Below, piece by piece: positions 1-8,557 of a stretch of 64,000 bases of DNA. Each line of letters starts with the position of its first letter. Within the stretch, counting starts at the first letter, position 1. The DNA is from Myceligenerans indicum (GTDB lineage Bacteria; Actinomycetota; Actinomycetes; Actinomycetales; Cellulomonadaceae), in contig NZ_JABBYC010000006.1 in assembly GCF_016742955.1 (NCBI RefSeq), positions 1-64,000 of the forward strand, in the 5' to 3' direction. A program made the position numbers and the translations under genes. The notes under the pieces were generated by a model, which saw nothing but the letters and a program-made list of their open reading frames with translations, ran no database searches and was not told where the DNA came from.

Positions 1-5
1 CCTTA

Positions 6-38
6 TCGTCGGCAGCGTCAGATGTGTATAAGAGACAG
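6..38 (+). other. Illumina Nextera read-1 adapter remnant (not genomic)
   Basis: Positions 6-19 match the Nextera read-1 primer tail and positions 20-38 are the Tn5 mosaic end AGATGTGTATAAGAGACAG. The 33 bases match the commercial adapter exactly. Bases 1-5 are probably the tail of an index. Translation through it gives the well-known artefact peptides MYKRQ (plus strand) and LSLIHI (minus strand). Genomic sequence therefore starts at about 39. Confidence 0.98.
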
Positions 39-1058
39 GGCGGGCGGGGCCGTCGAGCCGCGGACCCGGAGCTGAGGCGTCGAGTCGCGGTACGACGCCG
101 GCGGCTCGCCGGCCATCCGCTCGAAGAGGCGGCGCGCCACGTGTGCGCCGTAACTCGCCACATCATGGCTCAGAGCCGTGAGCTGCGGGTACGCCGCCCG
201 GCACACCGGCGAATCGTCCCAGGCCACCAGTGACACGTCCTCGGGCACCCGCACGCCGGCCTCGTGCGCGGCGCCGAGCCCCGCGAGCGCCATCGCGTCG
301 TTGTCGTAGACGATCGCGGTCACTCCACCGTGCGACAGCAGATCCCGCGTGGCGGCGGCACCCGCATCCGGTGTGTAGTCCGCGTGCCGCACCTCGGCCG
401 TCACCGAGCGGGCCGCGGCCTCACGGGTGAACGCCTCCTCCCGGATGTGGGTGTGCCCGAACTCCGGCGTGCCCGTCACGTGCCCGACCACGGTGTGCCC
501 CAGCCCTGCGAGATACTCCACGCACGACGCCATGGCCGTCGCGTCGTCCGTGTAGACGCTCGTCAGCCCGCCGGACAGGCTCGGGTCGCCGACGACGACG
601 GCAGGCAGGGCGTCGGGAGCGAGGAGCAGGTCGAGCCGGGGGTCCGGCACCCGCGGATCCACCATGACGACCCCGTCCACCCGCCGCGCGGCCCGCCACT
701 TGCGATACGTCCGCAGTTCCGCGTCGATATCGGGCGCCACCTGCAGGAGCAGGCCGAAGTCGCGTTCGGACAGCACGGACTCGATCCCCGCCACGAACTG
801 CATGTAGAACGACTCGAAGCCGAGCGTCTCGGGCGCGCGGGCCAGCACCAGGCCGACGGTCTCCGTGTACGCCCCGGACAACGACCGTGCCGCAGAGCTC
901 GGGGCCCAGCCCAGTTCCGCGGCGATCGCGAGCACCTGCTCACGCGTCGTGTCCGAGACGCCCGGCCGGCCGTTGAGCGCGTAGGAGACAGCAGCGGTCG
1001 AGACGCCCGCATGGCGAGCAATGTCAGCAATCGTGATCCGCCCCACGGACACCATCAT
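39..1058 (-). CDS. LacI-family transcriptional regulator, 3' end cut by contig edge
   Basis: A DNA-binding sugar-responsive repressor. The N-terminus (GRITIADIARHAGVSTAAVSY, about residues 6-26) is a typical LacI helix-turn-helix followed by the hinge region. The rest is a periplasmic-binding-protein-like ligand domain, including the stretch VSLVAWDDSPVCRAAYPQLTAL near the C-terminus. Two ATG codons lie in tandem (1058 and 1055) and neither has a strong ribosome site. The frame runs into adapter sequence after RGSTAPPA; family members usually end only a few residues beyond that motif, so little is missing. It is divergent from glgB, with 126 bp between them. Control of glgB is possible but no clear operator was seen there. 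Ligand unknown. Confidence 0.9.
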
Positions 1059-1184
1059 GGCCCGGTCCGCCCACCGACCAGTAATGCGGCCGGCCCGGTG
1101 CCGACGGGCGCGCGTGGGAAACGCGGACGGACCCGTACCCGCTAACTGTCGCGTTGTGGCACCCGGACGTGGAAAGGTGTGGCC

Positions 1185-3491
1185 ATGGCCGATCTGCCTC
1201 CCGCCGACCTCGAGGCGCTGACCGCCGTCGCACAGGGTTCGCATCACGATCCGCATTCCGTTCTCGGACCCCATCCGCTCGCGGACGGCGGCCCGCTCGC
1301 CGTGGTCCGGGCGCTGCGTCCGCTGGCCGACGAGGTCTCGATCGTCACCGACGACGGCGATCATCCGTGCGAGCACCAGGGCGCCGGCGTCTGGACCGCC
1401 GTCGTCCCCACCGGCTCTCCCGGTGACGGGGGTTCCGGCTGGTCGGCTCCCGACTACCGGGTCCGCACCCGCTACGGCAGCACGGAACAGGTGGCGGACG
1501 ACCCGTACCGCTTCCTGCCGGCGCCGGGCGAGATCGACCTGCACCTGATCGGCGAGGGACGGCACGAGGAGCTCTGGAAGGTACTGGGCGCCAACGTGCG
1601 GCGGTACCCGAGCGTGTCCGGCGAGATCGTCGGTACGGGCTTCGCCGTGTGGGCGCCTAACGCGCGTGGCGTGCGCCTGCTCGGCGACCACAACCTGTGG
1701 ACGCCGGTTCATCCGATGCGGTCCCTCGGGTCCTCGGGCGTGTGGGAGCTGTTCGTCCCCGGGGTCGCGCCCGGGACGCACTACAAGTTCGAGGTGCTCG
1801 GGGCCGACGGCGTCTGGCGGGCGAAGGCAGACCCCATGGCCCGGGCCACCGAGCTACCGCCCGGCACGGCGAGCATCGTGACCGAGTCGGAGTACGAGTG
1901 GGGCGACGACGCGTGGCTGGCGAAGCGCGCGGCGTCCGACCCCCACTCCGGGCCGATGAGCGTCTACGAGGTGCACCTCGGTTCCTGGCGTCCCGGCCTG
2001 TCCTACCGGGACCTCGCGGACGAGCTCACCGAGTACGTGTCGGAGCAGGGCTTCACCCACGTGGAGTTCCTGCCCGTGGCCGAGCACCCGTTCGGTGGCT
2101 CGTGGGGCTACCAGGTGACCTCGTACTACGCCCCGACCTCCCGGTTCGGGACGCCCGACGACTTCCGCCACCTCGTGGACCGGCTGCATCAGGCCGGCAT
2201 CGGCGTCATCCTCGACTGGGTCCCGGCCCATTTCCCGCGCGACGAGTTCGCCCTGGCCCGGTTCGACGGCACGCCCCTGTACGAGCACGCCGACCCGACG
2301 CGCGGCGAGCACCGGGACTGGGGCACGTACATCTTCGACTTCGGCCGCCGCGAGGTGCGCAACTTCCTGGTCGCGAACGCCACCTACTGGCTCGAGGAGT
2401 TCCACGCGGACGGCCTGCGGGTGGACGCCGTCGCCTCGATGCTCTATCTCGACTACTCGCGCGAGCCGGGAGAGTGGCACCCGAACGTGCACGGCGGGCG
2501 GGAGAACCTGGAGGCGATCTCGTTCCTGCAGGAGACGAATGCCACCGCCTACCGGCGCACGCCGGGCGTCATGATGATCGCCGAGGAGTCGACGTCGTAC
2601 CCCGGGGTCACCCGGCCCACGTCCTCGCACGGGCTCGGGTTCGGCCTCAAGTGGAACATGGGCTGGATGAACGACACCCTCCGCTACCTGGCCGAGGACC
2701 CGGTCAACCGCCGGTACCACCACCACGAGCTCACGTTCTCGATGGTCTACGCGTACTCCGAGCAGTTCCTGCTGCCCATCAGCCACGACGAGGTGGTGCA
2801 CGGCAAGGGGTCGCTGCTGCGCAAGATGCCCGGCGACCGGTGGCAGCAGCTGGCCGGCATACGCTCGCTCCTCGCCTACCAGTGGACGCATCCCGGTAAG
2901 CAGCTGCTGTTCATGGGCTGCGAGATCGCGCAGGACACCGAGTGGTCCGAGGGCGAGGGGCTGCGCTGGGAGGTACTGGCCGACGGCCGGCACGCCGGGG
3001 TGCAGCGGCTGGTGCGCGACCTCAACGCGCTGTACCGGGCCACCCCCGCCCTGTGGGAGCGGGACTTCGACGGCTCCGGTTTCGAATGGCTCGACTCCGA
3101 CGACGCCGACCGGAACCTCCTGGCCTACGTGCGCCGCTCCGCGGCGGGTGACCCGGTCGTCGTGGTCGTGAACTTCGCGGGCGTGCCGCACGAGGGCTAC
3201 CGCGTGCCGCTGCCCGACGCCCCGGGCGGTCCGCTCGGATCGGACCGGAGGACCCGGCCCGCCGGCAAGGCTTCGCCGGCCCCGGCCGGCGGGTCGGTCT
3301 GGCGTGAGGCCCTGAACACGGACGCCGAGATCTACGGCGGCTCGGGCGTGGGGAACCTGGGCCGGGTCACGGCCGAGGCGGTCCCCCACTACGGCCGCGG
3401 CTGGTCGGCGTCGATCCGGGTTCCTCCGCTGGGCGCCCTGGTCCTCGTCCCCGAGCGCCCCGCCGGGACCGGCCGGCCGGTCAACCGGTGA
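1185..3491 (+). CDS. glgB: 1,4-alpha-glucan branching enzyme (GH13)
   Basis: Makes alpha-1,6 branch points in glycogen in the cytoplasm. It has an N-terminal CBM48-type domain (about residues 110-220), then the GH13 barrel and a C-terminal beta domain. The catalytic residues are visible: D414 in [10 protein letters not shown]467 in MIAEEST and D535 in SHDEVVHGK. The ATG at 1185 is chosen because GGAAAGG at 1171-1177 sits 7 bases upstream; an in-frame GTG at 1179 would be too close. The protein is 768 residues, slightly longer than usual, partly because of a Pro/Ala/Gly-rich insertion at about residues 682-704 before the [15 protein letters not shown] motif. No other glycogen genes are in the window. 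Confidence 0.95.
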   Translation: MADLPPADLEALTAVAQGSHHDPHSVLGPHPLADGGPLAVVRALRPLADEVSIVTDDGDHPCEHQGAGVWTAVVPTGSPGDGGSGWSAPDYRVRTRYGSTEQVADDPYRFLPAPGEIDLHLIGEGRHEELWKVLGANVRRYPSVSGEIVGTGFAVWAPNARGVRLLGDHNLWTPVHPMRSLGSSGVWELFVPGVAPGTHYKFEVLGADGVWRAKADPMARATELPPGTASIVTESEYEWGDDAWLAKRAASDPHSGPMSVYEVHLGSWRPGLSYRDLADELTEYVSEQGFTHVEFLPVAEHPFGGSWGYQVTSYYAPTSRFGTPDDFRHLVDRLHQAGIGVILDWVPAHFPRDEFALARFDGTPLYEHADPTRGEHRDWGTYIFDFGRREVRNFLVANATYWLEEFHADGLRVDAVASMLYLDYSREPGEWHPNVHGGRENLEAISFLQETNATAYRRTPGVMMIAEESTSYPGVTRPTSSHGLGFGLKWNMGWMNDTLRYLAEDPVNRRYHHHELTFSMVYAYSEQFLLPISHDEVVHGKGSLLRKMPGDRWQQLAGIRSLLAYQWTHPGKQLLFMGCEIAQDTEWSEGEGLRWEVLADGRHAGVQRLVRDLNALYRATPALWERDFDGSGFEWLDSDDADRNLLAYVRRSAAGDPVVVVVNFAGVPHEGYRVPLPDAPGGPLGSDRRTRPAGKASPAPAGGSVWREALNTDAEIYGGSGVGNLGRVTAEAVPHYGRGWSASIRVPPLGALVLVPERPAGTGRPVNR
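3229..3300 (+). other. Palindromic GC-rich insertion inside glgB
   Basis: This in-frame stretch encodes [19 protein letters not shown], which typical GlgB proteins lack at this place. It contains GCCGGC at 3261-3266 and 3275-3280, and outer arms GACCC (3251-3255) and GGGTC (3291-3295), so it can fold into a long imperfect hairpin. Confidence 0.5.
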
Positions 3492-3501
3492 CCGGCCGGC
3501 G

Positions 3502-3532
3502 GCCCGGGCGCTCGCTCCGTGCACGCCCGGGC
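3502..3532. terminator. Bidirectional terminator between convergent genes
   Basis: A perfect 9-bp inverted repeat, GCCCGGGCG (3502-3510) and CGCCCGGGC (3524-3532), with a 13-base loop between the glgB stop and the end of the thioredoxin-fold gene. There is no U-tract, as is common in high-GC Actinobacteria. Confidence 0.6.
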
Positions 3533-3577
3533 GGGAAGCACCGCTGTCCGTCCGGCGGGCGACGGGCGGCGGCGTGA

Positions 3578-4540
3578 TCAGTACAGGCTGATCGCAAGGC
3601 GCTGGCGCGCCTTGTTCACCCTCGGGTCGGCGACGCCGACGACCTCGAAGTACTCGAGGAGACGGACACGGACGACCTCCTTGTCGTCGCCGCCCAGACC
3701 GGGAAGCAGGTCCAGCAGCCGGCCGAAGGCGTCCTCGACCTTGCCCCCGAGGACGTCCAGGTCCGCGACCGCGAGCTGTGCGGACACGTCCGACGGCGAG
3801 TCCGCAGCCGCCTTGCGTACGGTGGCCAGGTCGGCGTCGTGGGTGCGCTGCATGAGACGGACCTGGGCCAGGCCGGCCGACGCGTCGACATCCTTCGGAT
3901 CCTGCTTGAGGGCCTTGGTGTAGGCCTCCTCCGCGGCGCCGAGATCGTCACGCTCGATGGCGTCGTAGGCCTCCTGATGCAGCGGCGGCAGCGGCTTCTC
4001 GGCCTCGGGCTCCGGCTCCGCGGGCTCGCCCGCCCCGCCCTCGGCGGACGGTGCCCGCCCGGTCACGCCGTTCTGCTCGGCGGCGGCCAGCACCTGCTCG
4101 AGCACCTGGCGGACCTGCTCCTCGGACGCGTTCCCCGCGAACAGCGGCAGCGGCTGCCCCTGCAGCACGGCAACGACCGCGGGCACGCCCTGCACCTGGA
4201 ACGCGGCGGCGATCTGCGGGTACGTCTGCGCGTCCACACGGCCCAGGAGGAATCTGCCGGCGTACTCGCGGGCCAGGCTCGCGAGGGTGGTGGCGAGCTC
4301 CGCGTTCGCGGCGTCCGTGGGTGCCCACAGAAGGATCACCACGGGGTAGGTGGCGGAGTCGCGCACCACCTGCTCGAAGTTCGCGTCGGTGAGGTCCAGC
4401 ACGTAGCCGCCTGCCTCGGGTGCGCCGCCCGGTTCACCCGGCGGCGGCGCCTGCGGGCGCGTCAGGGCGGACAGGTCGACGGCGCCGCGCGCGGCGGCGA
4501 AGCTCTCGGGTGCCGGGGTCGGCTGGTCGGACGTGGTCAT
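3578..4540 (-). CDS. Thioredoxin-fold/TPR protein, YbbN (CnoX)-like, no CXXC
   Basis: A 320-residue protein with a thioredoxin fold (about 55-155) followed by an acidic linker and tetratricopeptide-like repeats (about 190-320, e.g. YDAIERDDLGAAEEAYTKAL). This is the layout of E. coli YbbN/CnoX, a co-chaperone that passes clients to DnaK or GroEL. The active-site position reads LLWAPTDAANAEL, so both redox cysteines are absent and thiol chemistry is unlikely. ATG 4540 is preferred (AGGA 8 bases upstream); ATG 4549 is also possible. It follows the lipoprotein cassette on the same strand after 115 bp and may be cotranscribed. The family is well supported; the client and partner are not. Confidence 0.85.
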   Translation of the reverse strand: MTTSDQPTPAPESFAAARGAVDLSALTRPQAPPPGEPGGAPEAGGYVLDLTDANFEQVVRDSATYPVVILLWAPTDAANAELATTLASLAREYAGRFLLGRVDAQTYPQIAAAFQVQGVPAVVAVLQGQPLPLFAGNASEEQVRQVLEQVLAAAEQNGVTGRAPSAEGGAGEPAEPEPEAEKPLPPLHQEAYDAIERDDLGAAEEAYTKALKQDPKDVDASAGLAQVRLMQRTHDADLATVRKAAADSPSDVSAQLAVADLDVLGGKVEDAFGRLLDLLPGLGGDDKEVVRVRLLEYFEVVGVADPRVNKARQRLAISLY

Positions 4541-4655
4541 GGCACTCATCCTACGAAAGCACGTGGCACCGCGGGACCCAGGAAACGTCTTGCGGAACAC
4601 CTTCACGAGACCCCTCGTGCGGCCTCGGCACGTGGACGGGCTCAGCGCCCCCGGA

Positions 4656-5690
4656 TCACCCGCAGTCGGACATGTCTCCCGCCGAGTCGACGTCCACCGC
4701 CACATGCTCGACGCCGACCAGACGCGTCCGGTCGGCCGAGCCCGCGGGCGGCACGTACAGCGCGACGACGTCCAGGTAGGTGGTCCGCAGGACGTTGCTC
4801 TCCTGCTGCTCCCCGAGGAGCGCACGCTGGGTGTCGGTGAGGCTGTCCTTCTCGATCCTCGCGCACTTCTGGAGCTTGATCAGCTGTGACGAGTCGAGCG
4901 CGCCGAGCACGATCGCGCCGCCGTCGAGCACGCGCATGGCCCGCACGCCCGAGTCCTCGTCCGCCGTCGCGCCGAAGGAGTACCTGCCGTCGGCGTCCTT
5001 CCAGCCGTCCGACTTCTCCTGCGCCGACTCCTGTTCGCGCATCAGGTCGCGGAACTCGTCGTCCTCCACCTTCCCGGAGGAGGACGAGTCCGACCCCTCG
5101 GACAGTACGTCCGCGTACGCGGCGACGGCCTCCCGCGGGGACATGACAAGGGTCTCGCCGTCGTCGGGCGCCACCGTCTCCGCACCGGTCTCCGTCGGCG
5201 CGAACCGTGGCAGCGTCTCGTTTCTCAGGAGCTTCACCCACGCCCACAACTTGTTGTTGCTGCGCGGCGACCGCTGCTCGAACGCGTACAGCACGGGCGC
5301 GGCCCTGTCCTCCTGACGCGTGCTGACCGCGAGACTCGTCCGCGGCCAGCCGGGCTCCGAGGGGAGCAGCACCGCCTGCATGGTCATCGGCAAGTTCGTG
5401 ACCTGCTTGTCGCTGTCCAGGTTCCCGGCGACCTCGATCTGGCTGGTCCGCAGCGCCTTTGCGGGCCCGGACACGCGATCGTCGAGAACAGCGGTCTTCC
5501 GCCCCGCCGTGGCCTCCTCCACCGCGGCCGCCACCCGCCCGATGATCTTCTCCTCCTGCTCCTGGGTCACCGCGGCGCCGGCCGCGGCCGCCCCTGGATC
5601 AGGTGCGGGCAGGCCCGGCGCGCAGCCCGCCACGGTGGCGCACAGCAGCATCGCGACGGCGCCCGCCGCCGCGCGGGGCACACCGATCAT
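4656..5690 (-). CDS. Lipoprotein, paralogue of the next gene upstream
   Basis: A 344-residue protein with a type II signal peptide ending in a lipobox (LLCATVAGC, Cys23), so it is predicted to be anchored to the outer face of the membrane. It is clearly homologous to the neighbouring lipoprotein over its whole length; shared blocks include VLYAFEQ, NKLWAW/YKLWAW, ADVLSEG, FRDLM, LDGGAIV, YLDVVALYVPPAG and RLVG. I do not recognise a characterised family. Its start codon overlaps the stop of the upstream gene (ATGA, 5687-5690), which indicates translational coupling. Probably a duplicate with divergent ligand or partner specificity; function unknown. Confidence 0.88.
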   Translation of the reverse strand: MIGVPRAAAGAVAMLLCATVAGCAPGLPAPDPGAAAAGAAVTQEQEEKIIGRVAAAVEEATAGRKTAVLDDRVSGPAKALRTSQIEVAGNLDSDKQVTNLPMTMQAVLLPSEPGWPRTSLAVSTRQEDRAAPVLYAFEQRSPRSNNKLWAWVKLLRNETLPRFAPTETGAETVAPDDGETLVMSPREAVAAYADVLSEGSDSSSSGKVEDDEFRDLMREQESAQEKSDGWKDADGRYSFGATADEDSGVRAMRVLDGGAIVLGALDSSQLIKLQKCARIEKDSLTDTQRALLGEQQESNVLRTTYLDVVALYVPPAGSADRTRLVGVEHVAVDVDSAGDMSDCG

Positions 5691-6709
5691 TCGTTGGTCG
5701 CCGCGACGGCGATGTGCTCGAAGCCCACCAGGCGAACCTTCTCCTCGGAGCCTGCGGGCGGCACGTAGAGCGCGACGACATCCAGGTACTTCGTGCGCAG
5801 CACGTTCGTGACGTCCTGGTCGCCGAAGAGGGCCTTCTGCGTCACGAACCCGTTCGACGGAGGAGCCTCAGCCTTGTCCTGGAGCTGGATCACCTGCGCC
5901 GAGTCGATCGCGCCCATCACGATCGCGCCGCCGTCGAGGGTGCGCATCGACCGCACGCCGGCGTCCTTGTCCGCCTTGGCGCTGAAGGAGTACTTCCCCT
6001 CGGCCTTCTTCCACCCGTCCGCCTTCTTCTGCGCGGACTCCTGCTTGCGCATCAGGTCACGGAAGTCGTCGTCCTCGATCTTGCCGGAGAACTTCGAGTC
6101 CTTCCCCTCCGACAGGACGTCGGCATACATGGCGACCGCCTTCGCCGGGGACGACGCCAGCGTCTTCTCGTCGTCGTCCGCGACCGTCTCCGTCCCGGTA
6201 TCCGTCGGCGCGAACCTGGGCAGTGTCACGCCGGGAAGGAGCCTGGCCCATGCCCACAGCTTGTAGTCGCTGCGGGCCGAAGCCTGCTCGAACGCGTACA
6301 GCACCGGAGGCGTCAGGTCCTTCGGCTGCGTGCTCGCCGCCATGCTGAGGCGCGGCCACTGCGGATCCGAGGGCAGGGTCACCGACTGCATGCTCATCGG
6401 AAGCTTCGTGACCTGCTTGTCGCTGTCCAGCTTCTTGGCCACGTTGAGCTGGCTGGTGCGGATCGTCTTGGCCGGCCCGGTCATGCGGGCGTCGAGGGCG
6501 TCGATCTTCCGCTCCTGGGTGGCCTTCTCCACGGACTCGGCCACCCGGCTGATGATCGTCTTCTCCTGCTTCTCGGTCACCATCGCGCCGACCGCGGCAG
6601 ACGGAGGCTCAGGAGCCGGGAGCTCCTGTGCGCAACCGGCGAGCAGACCGACGACGAGCAGAGGGGTGACCGCTACGGACGCACGGCGTGCGAGTCGGCG
6701 GTGGGTCAT
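5687..6709 (-). CDS. Lipoprotein, first of a tandem pair
   Basis: A 340-residue exported lipoprotein. The signal peptide (RRLARRASVAVTPLLVVGLL) ends in lipobox LLAGC. The mature part starts with a Pro/Glu linker and continues into an alpha/beta-looking domain rich in Lys and Asp without recognisable catalytic motifs. It shares its full length with the downstream paralogue. The start overlaps the stop of the upstream membrane-protein gene by 4 bp (6706-6709), and its own stop overlaps the next start, so the three genes form one coupled unit. The conserved LYAFEQ and ALYVPPAG blocks would be good probes for the family. Function unknown. Confidence 0.88.
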   Translation of the reverse strand: MTHRRLARRASVAVTPLLVVGLLAGCAQELPAPEPPSAAVGAMVTEKQEKTIISRVAESVEKATQERKIDALDARMTGPAKTIRTSQLNVAKKLDSDKQVTKLPMSMQSVTLPSDPQWPRLSMAASTQPKDLTPPVLYAFEQASARSDYKLWAWARLLPGVTLPRFAPTDTGTETVADDDEKTLASSPAKAVAMYADVLSEGKDSKFSGKIEDDDFRDLMRKQESAQKKADGWKKAEGKYSFSAKADKDAGVRSMRTLDGGAIVMGAIDSAQVIQLQDKAEAPPSNGFVTQKALFGDQDVTNVLRTKYLDVVALYVPPAGSEEKVRLVGFEHIAVAATNE

Positions 6710-8298
6710 CGGTCTTCTCCGTCCTTGATCCCCCAGGCCTCACGCCAGGCGGCGGCGCGGCTCGACGGGGCGTCCTGCCCGGGCTCGGGCTGCTGCGGCT
6801 GTTCGGGCTGCTGCGGCGCCACGGCGGGCTGGATGCCCGTGTTACCGCGGCGGCCGGCCTGCTCGGCAAGGCGCCGCTCGCGCCGGGTCATCAGCTTGCC
6901 CGGAGTTCCTGAGGATCCGCTGGATTGCGCGGGCGGCTGGGGCACGGCTGCCTGGGGAGCGGCGGGCTGGGGAGCGGCGGGCTGGGGAGCGGCGGGCTGA
7001 GGCGCCCCCGGCTGGGGCGCGGCCGATGCCCGCGGCGGCGCCGCGGCAGGCGGCGGGGCGACCGGCGCGGCGCCGCCGGGACCGGCCGCACCACGCCGCC
7101 CGCGGCGGCGGCGCAGGCTTCCCGGTGCGGGAGGCCCTGCCGGCGCGGAAGACTCCGGGGGCGTCACGGGAGGCTCGGTGGGACCGGAGGCGCCGGACCT
7201 GTCGGTTCCCCATGGTGAGGCTGTGGAAGGCGCCCCGACACCGGGGGGTGTCACGGCAGCAGCGGAAGCCGCGGCCGAACCGGCGGTGGCCGGTCGCCGA
7301 CCGGCCGCCGGACCGGCCCCTCCCGGAGGCGGCGGTGTCGGGCTCGACCCCCACGCCGGCGCGGCCGCGGGCGGGAAGGGTGCTGCCGACTGATCGTCGT
7401 CCGTCAGCGGGAAGGGTGACTTCTCGGCCGGACCGGGCGGGAAGGGGGCGTCGAGCTTCTCGCCAGGGGCGGGGGAGAACGGTGACTCGCCCGCCGAACC
7501 GGGAGGCGGCAGTTCCTCGTGCCGGTCGATCGGCTCGCGGACGGTCCTGCGCGGATTCCGGCCGCTGCCGCCGTTCTTGCCCCCCTTCTTCCCGCCGACA
7601 CCCATCAGCAGGAACAGCCCGAGGAGAACGAGGAATGCGCCGCCGATGACACAGGGCCAGAGATACGGGGTCGTGACCGGCCGGGGCCAGGTCAGCTCGA
7701 CCGTCGGAGCTTCCGCGCCCTTGCCGACGCCCGCGGCGAGCAGAACGTAGGGACCGGGCTGGTCGGTGTACCGCAAGCTGACACTGGTCTCTCCACTGAC
7801 CTCGGAGATCCACATGTCGGACCCGGCGGGCTCGGGGCCCTTGGACGGCTTCTCGGTGGACTCGGCCGCGTCCGCGCTGGCCGCATCATCGCCGACTGCG
7901 TCGTCGCCGGTCGCGTCCGCGCTGGCCGCGTCCTCGGCGGCCGCGTCGTCGCCACCCTCGGCCACGCCGCCCCCCGGCACCACGGAGAGCGTGGTCCAGT
8001 CCGACATCCCGGTCACCGAGTCGTAGGGGTCCTCGCCGACCCAGCCGAGCACATCCGTCTCGGTGCCGACCGCGAGCGTGAGCTTCTGCCCCTCCGGGAC
8101 GGACGCGCGAACCGTGACGCTATCGTCGACCATCCCCAGCACACCAGGAACGGTGACCAGCATCGTCCCGTCGCCGCTCGGGGTCGCCGTCGCGACCACC
8201 GTGTCGGAGTCGCGCAGAACCGTCGCTGTCGCGACCCCGTATCCAGCTCCGCCGAGGCCGGCGAGGATGAGGAGGACCGCCAGAACGCGTTGCACCAT
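6706..8298 (-). CDS. Two-TM membrane protein with extracellular domain and long Pro-rich cytoplasmic tail
   Basis: A 530-residue protein. One membrane segment lies at about 4-25 and a second at about 217-238 (LWPCVIGGAFLVLLGLFLLMG). Between them is an extracellular domain containing a low-complexity Asp/Ala/Ser stretch (about 112-145). After the second segment come a basic patch (GGKKGGKNGG) and a roughly 290-residue tail rich in Pro, Ala and Gly with PQPAA repeats and a basic region (MTRRERRLAEQAGRRGN). The topology suggests a scaffold or sensor that links the two lipoproteins encoded downstream to the cytoplasm; this is inference from coupling only. No enzymatic motif is visible. The 15-bp repeats at 6952-6996 lie in its 3' part. 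Confidence 0.85.
   Translation of the reverse strand: MVQRVLAVLLILAGLGGAGYGVATATVLRDSDTVVATATPSGDGTMLVTVPGVLGMVDDSVTVRASVPEGQKLTLAVGTETDVLGWVGEDPYDSVTGMSDWTTLSVVPGGGVAEGGDDAAAEDAASADATGDDAVGDDAASADAAESTEKPSKGPEPAGSDMWISEVSGETSVSLRYTDQPGPYVLLAAGVGKGAEAPTVELTWPRPVTTPYLWPCVIGGAFLVLLGLFLLMGVGGKKGGKNGGSGRNPRRTVREPIDRHEELPPPGSAGESPFSPAPGEKLDAPFPPGPAEKSPFPLTDDDQSAAPFPPAAAPAWGSSPTPPPPGGAGPAAGRRPATAGSAAASAAAVTPPGVGAPSTASPWGTDRSGASGPTEPPVTPPESSAPAGPPAPGSLRRRRGRRGAAGPGGAAPVAPPPAAAPPRASAAPQPGAPQPAAPQPAAPQPAAPQAAVPQPPAQSSGSSGTPGKLMTRRERRLAEQAGRRGNTGIQPAVAPQQPEQPQQPEPGQDAPSSRAAAWREAWGIKDGEDR
6952..6996 (+). repeat. 15-bp direct repeat x3 in the membrane-protein gene
   Basis: Three identical copies of CTGGGGAGCGGCGGG (6952-6966, 6967-6981, 6982-6996). 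On the coding strand they give the PQPAA pentapeptide repeat. Being in frame, copy changes would alter the tail length without a frameshift. Confidence 0.9.
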
Positions 8299-8320
8299 CC
8301 GTTCCCTTCGTAGGTGCCAA

Positions 8321-8333
8321 GGACCGACGGTCC
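8321..8333. promoter_or_regulatory. Palindrome upstream of the lipoprotein cassette
   Basis: GGACCGACGGTCC is a 6-bp inverted repeat around one base, 23 bp upstream of the membrane-protein start. A TATGCT hexamer (minus strand) lies just outside it. It could be an operator at the cassette promoter; no regulator is identified. Confidence 0.35.
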
Positions 8334-8418
8334 AGCATAGGGTGGTCTGCTACGCGAGCGTCCAGCGGGAGACGACGGCGGAGATCATCACGCTTCTTTC
8401 ACCTGCTGTCTTCATGCC

Positions 8419-8440
8419 CTTTCGACGAATACCTCGAAAG
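8419..8440. promoter_or_regulatory. Inverted repeat CTTTCGA-N8-TCGAAAG in divergent promoter region
   Basis: Perfect 7-bp arms at 8419-8425 and 8434-8440 in a patch of lower GC. A plus-strand promoter of the form TTCGAC - 17 bp - TATTTC would overlap it (8421-8426 and 8444-8449). It lies about 118 bp upstream of the DivIVA-domain gene. The assignment rests on pattern only. Confidence 0.35.
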
Positions 8441-8557
8441 CCATATTTCAAGCGGCTACCCATCGAGCCACGCGGCGCGTATCCTGGGCGCCGGACGGGC
8501 CGCGAATCTGCGGCATCCCTGGCCGGGGAACCACGGTCTTGCCACGGAGGTCTGCAC

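Noticed and set aside
24..233. Plus-strand open frame beginning MYKRQ
   Set aside because: It starts inside the Nextera adapter; MYKRQ is a known adapter translation artefact, and the LacI gene occupies the other strand.
1854..3524. Long minus-strand frame opposite glgB
   Set aside because: Antisense shadow of a clear GH13 gene with all catalytic residues.
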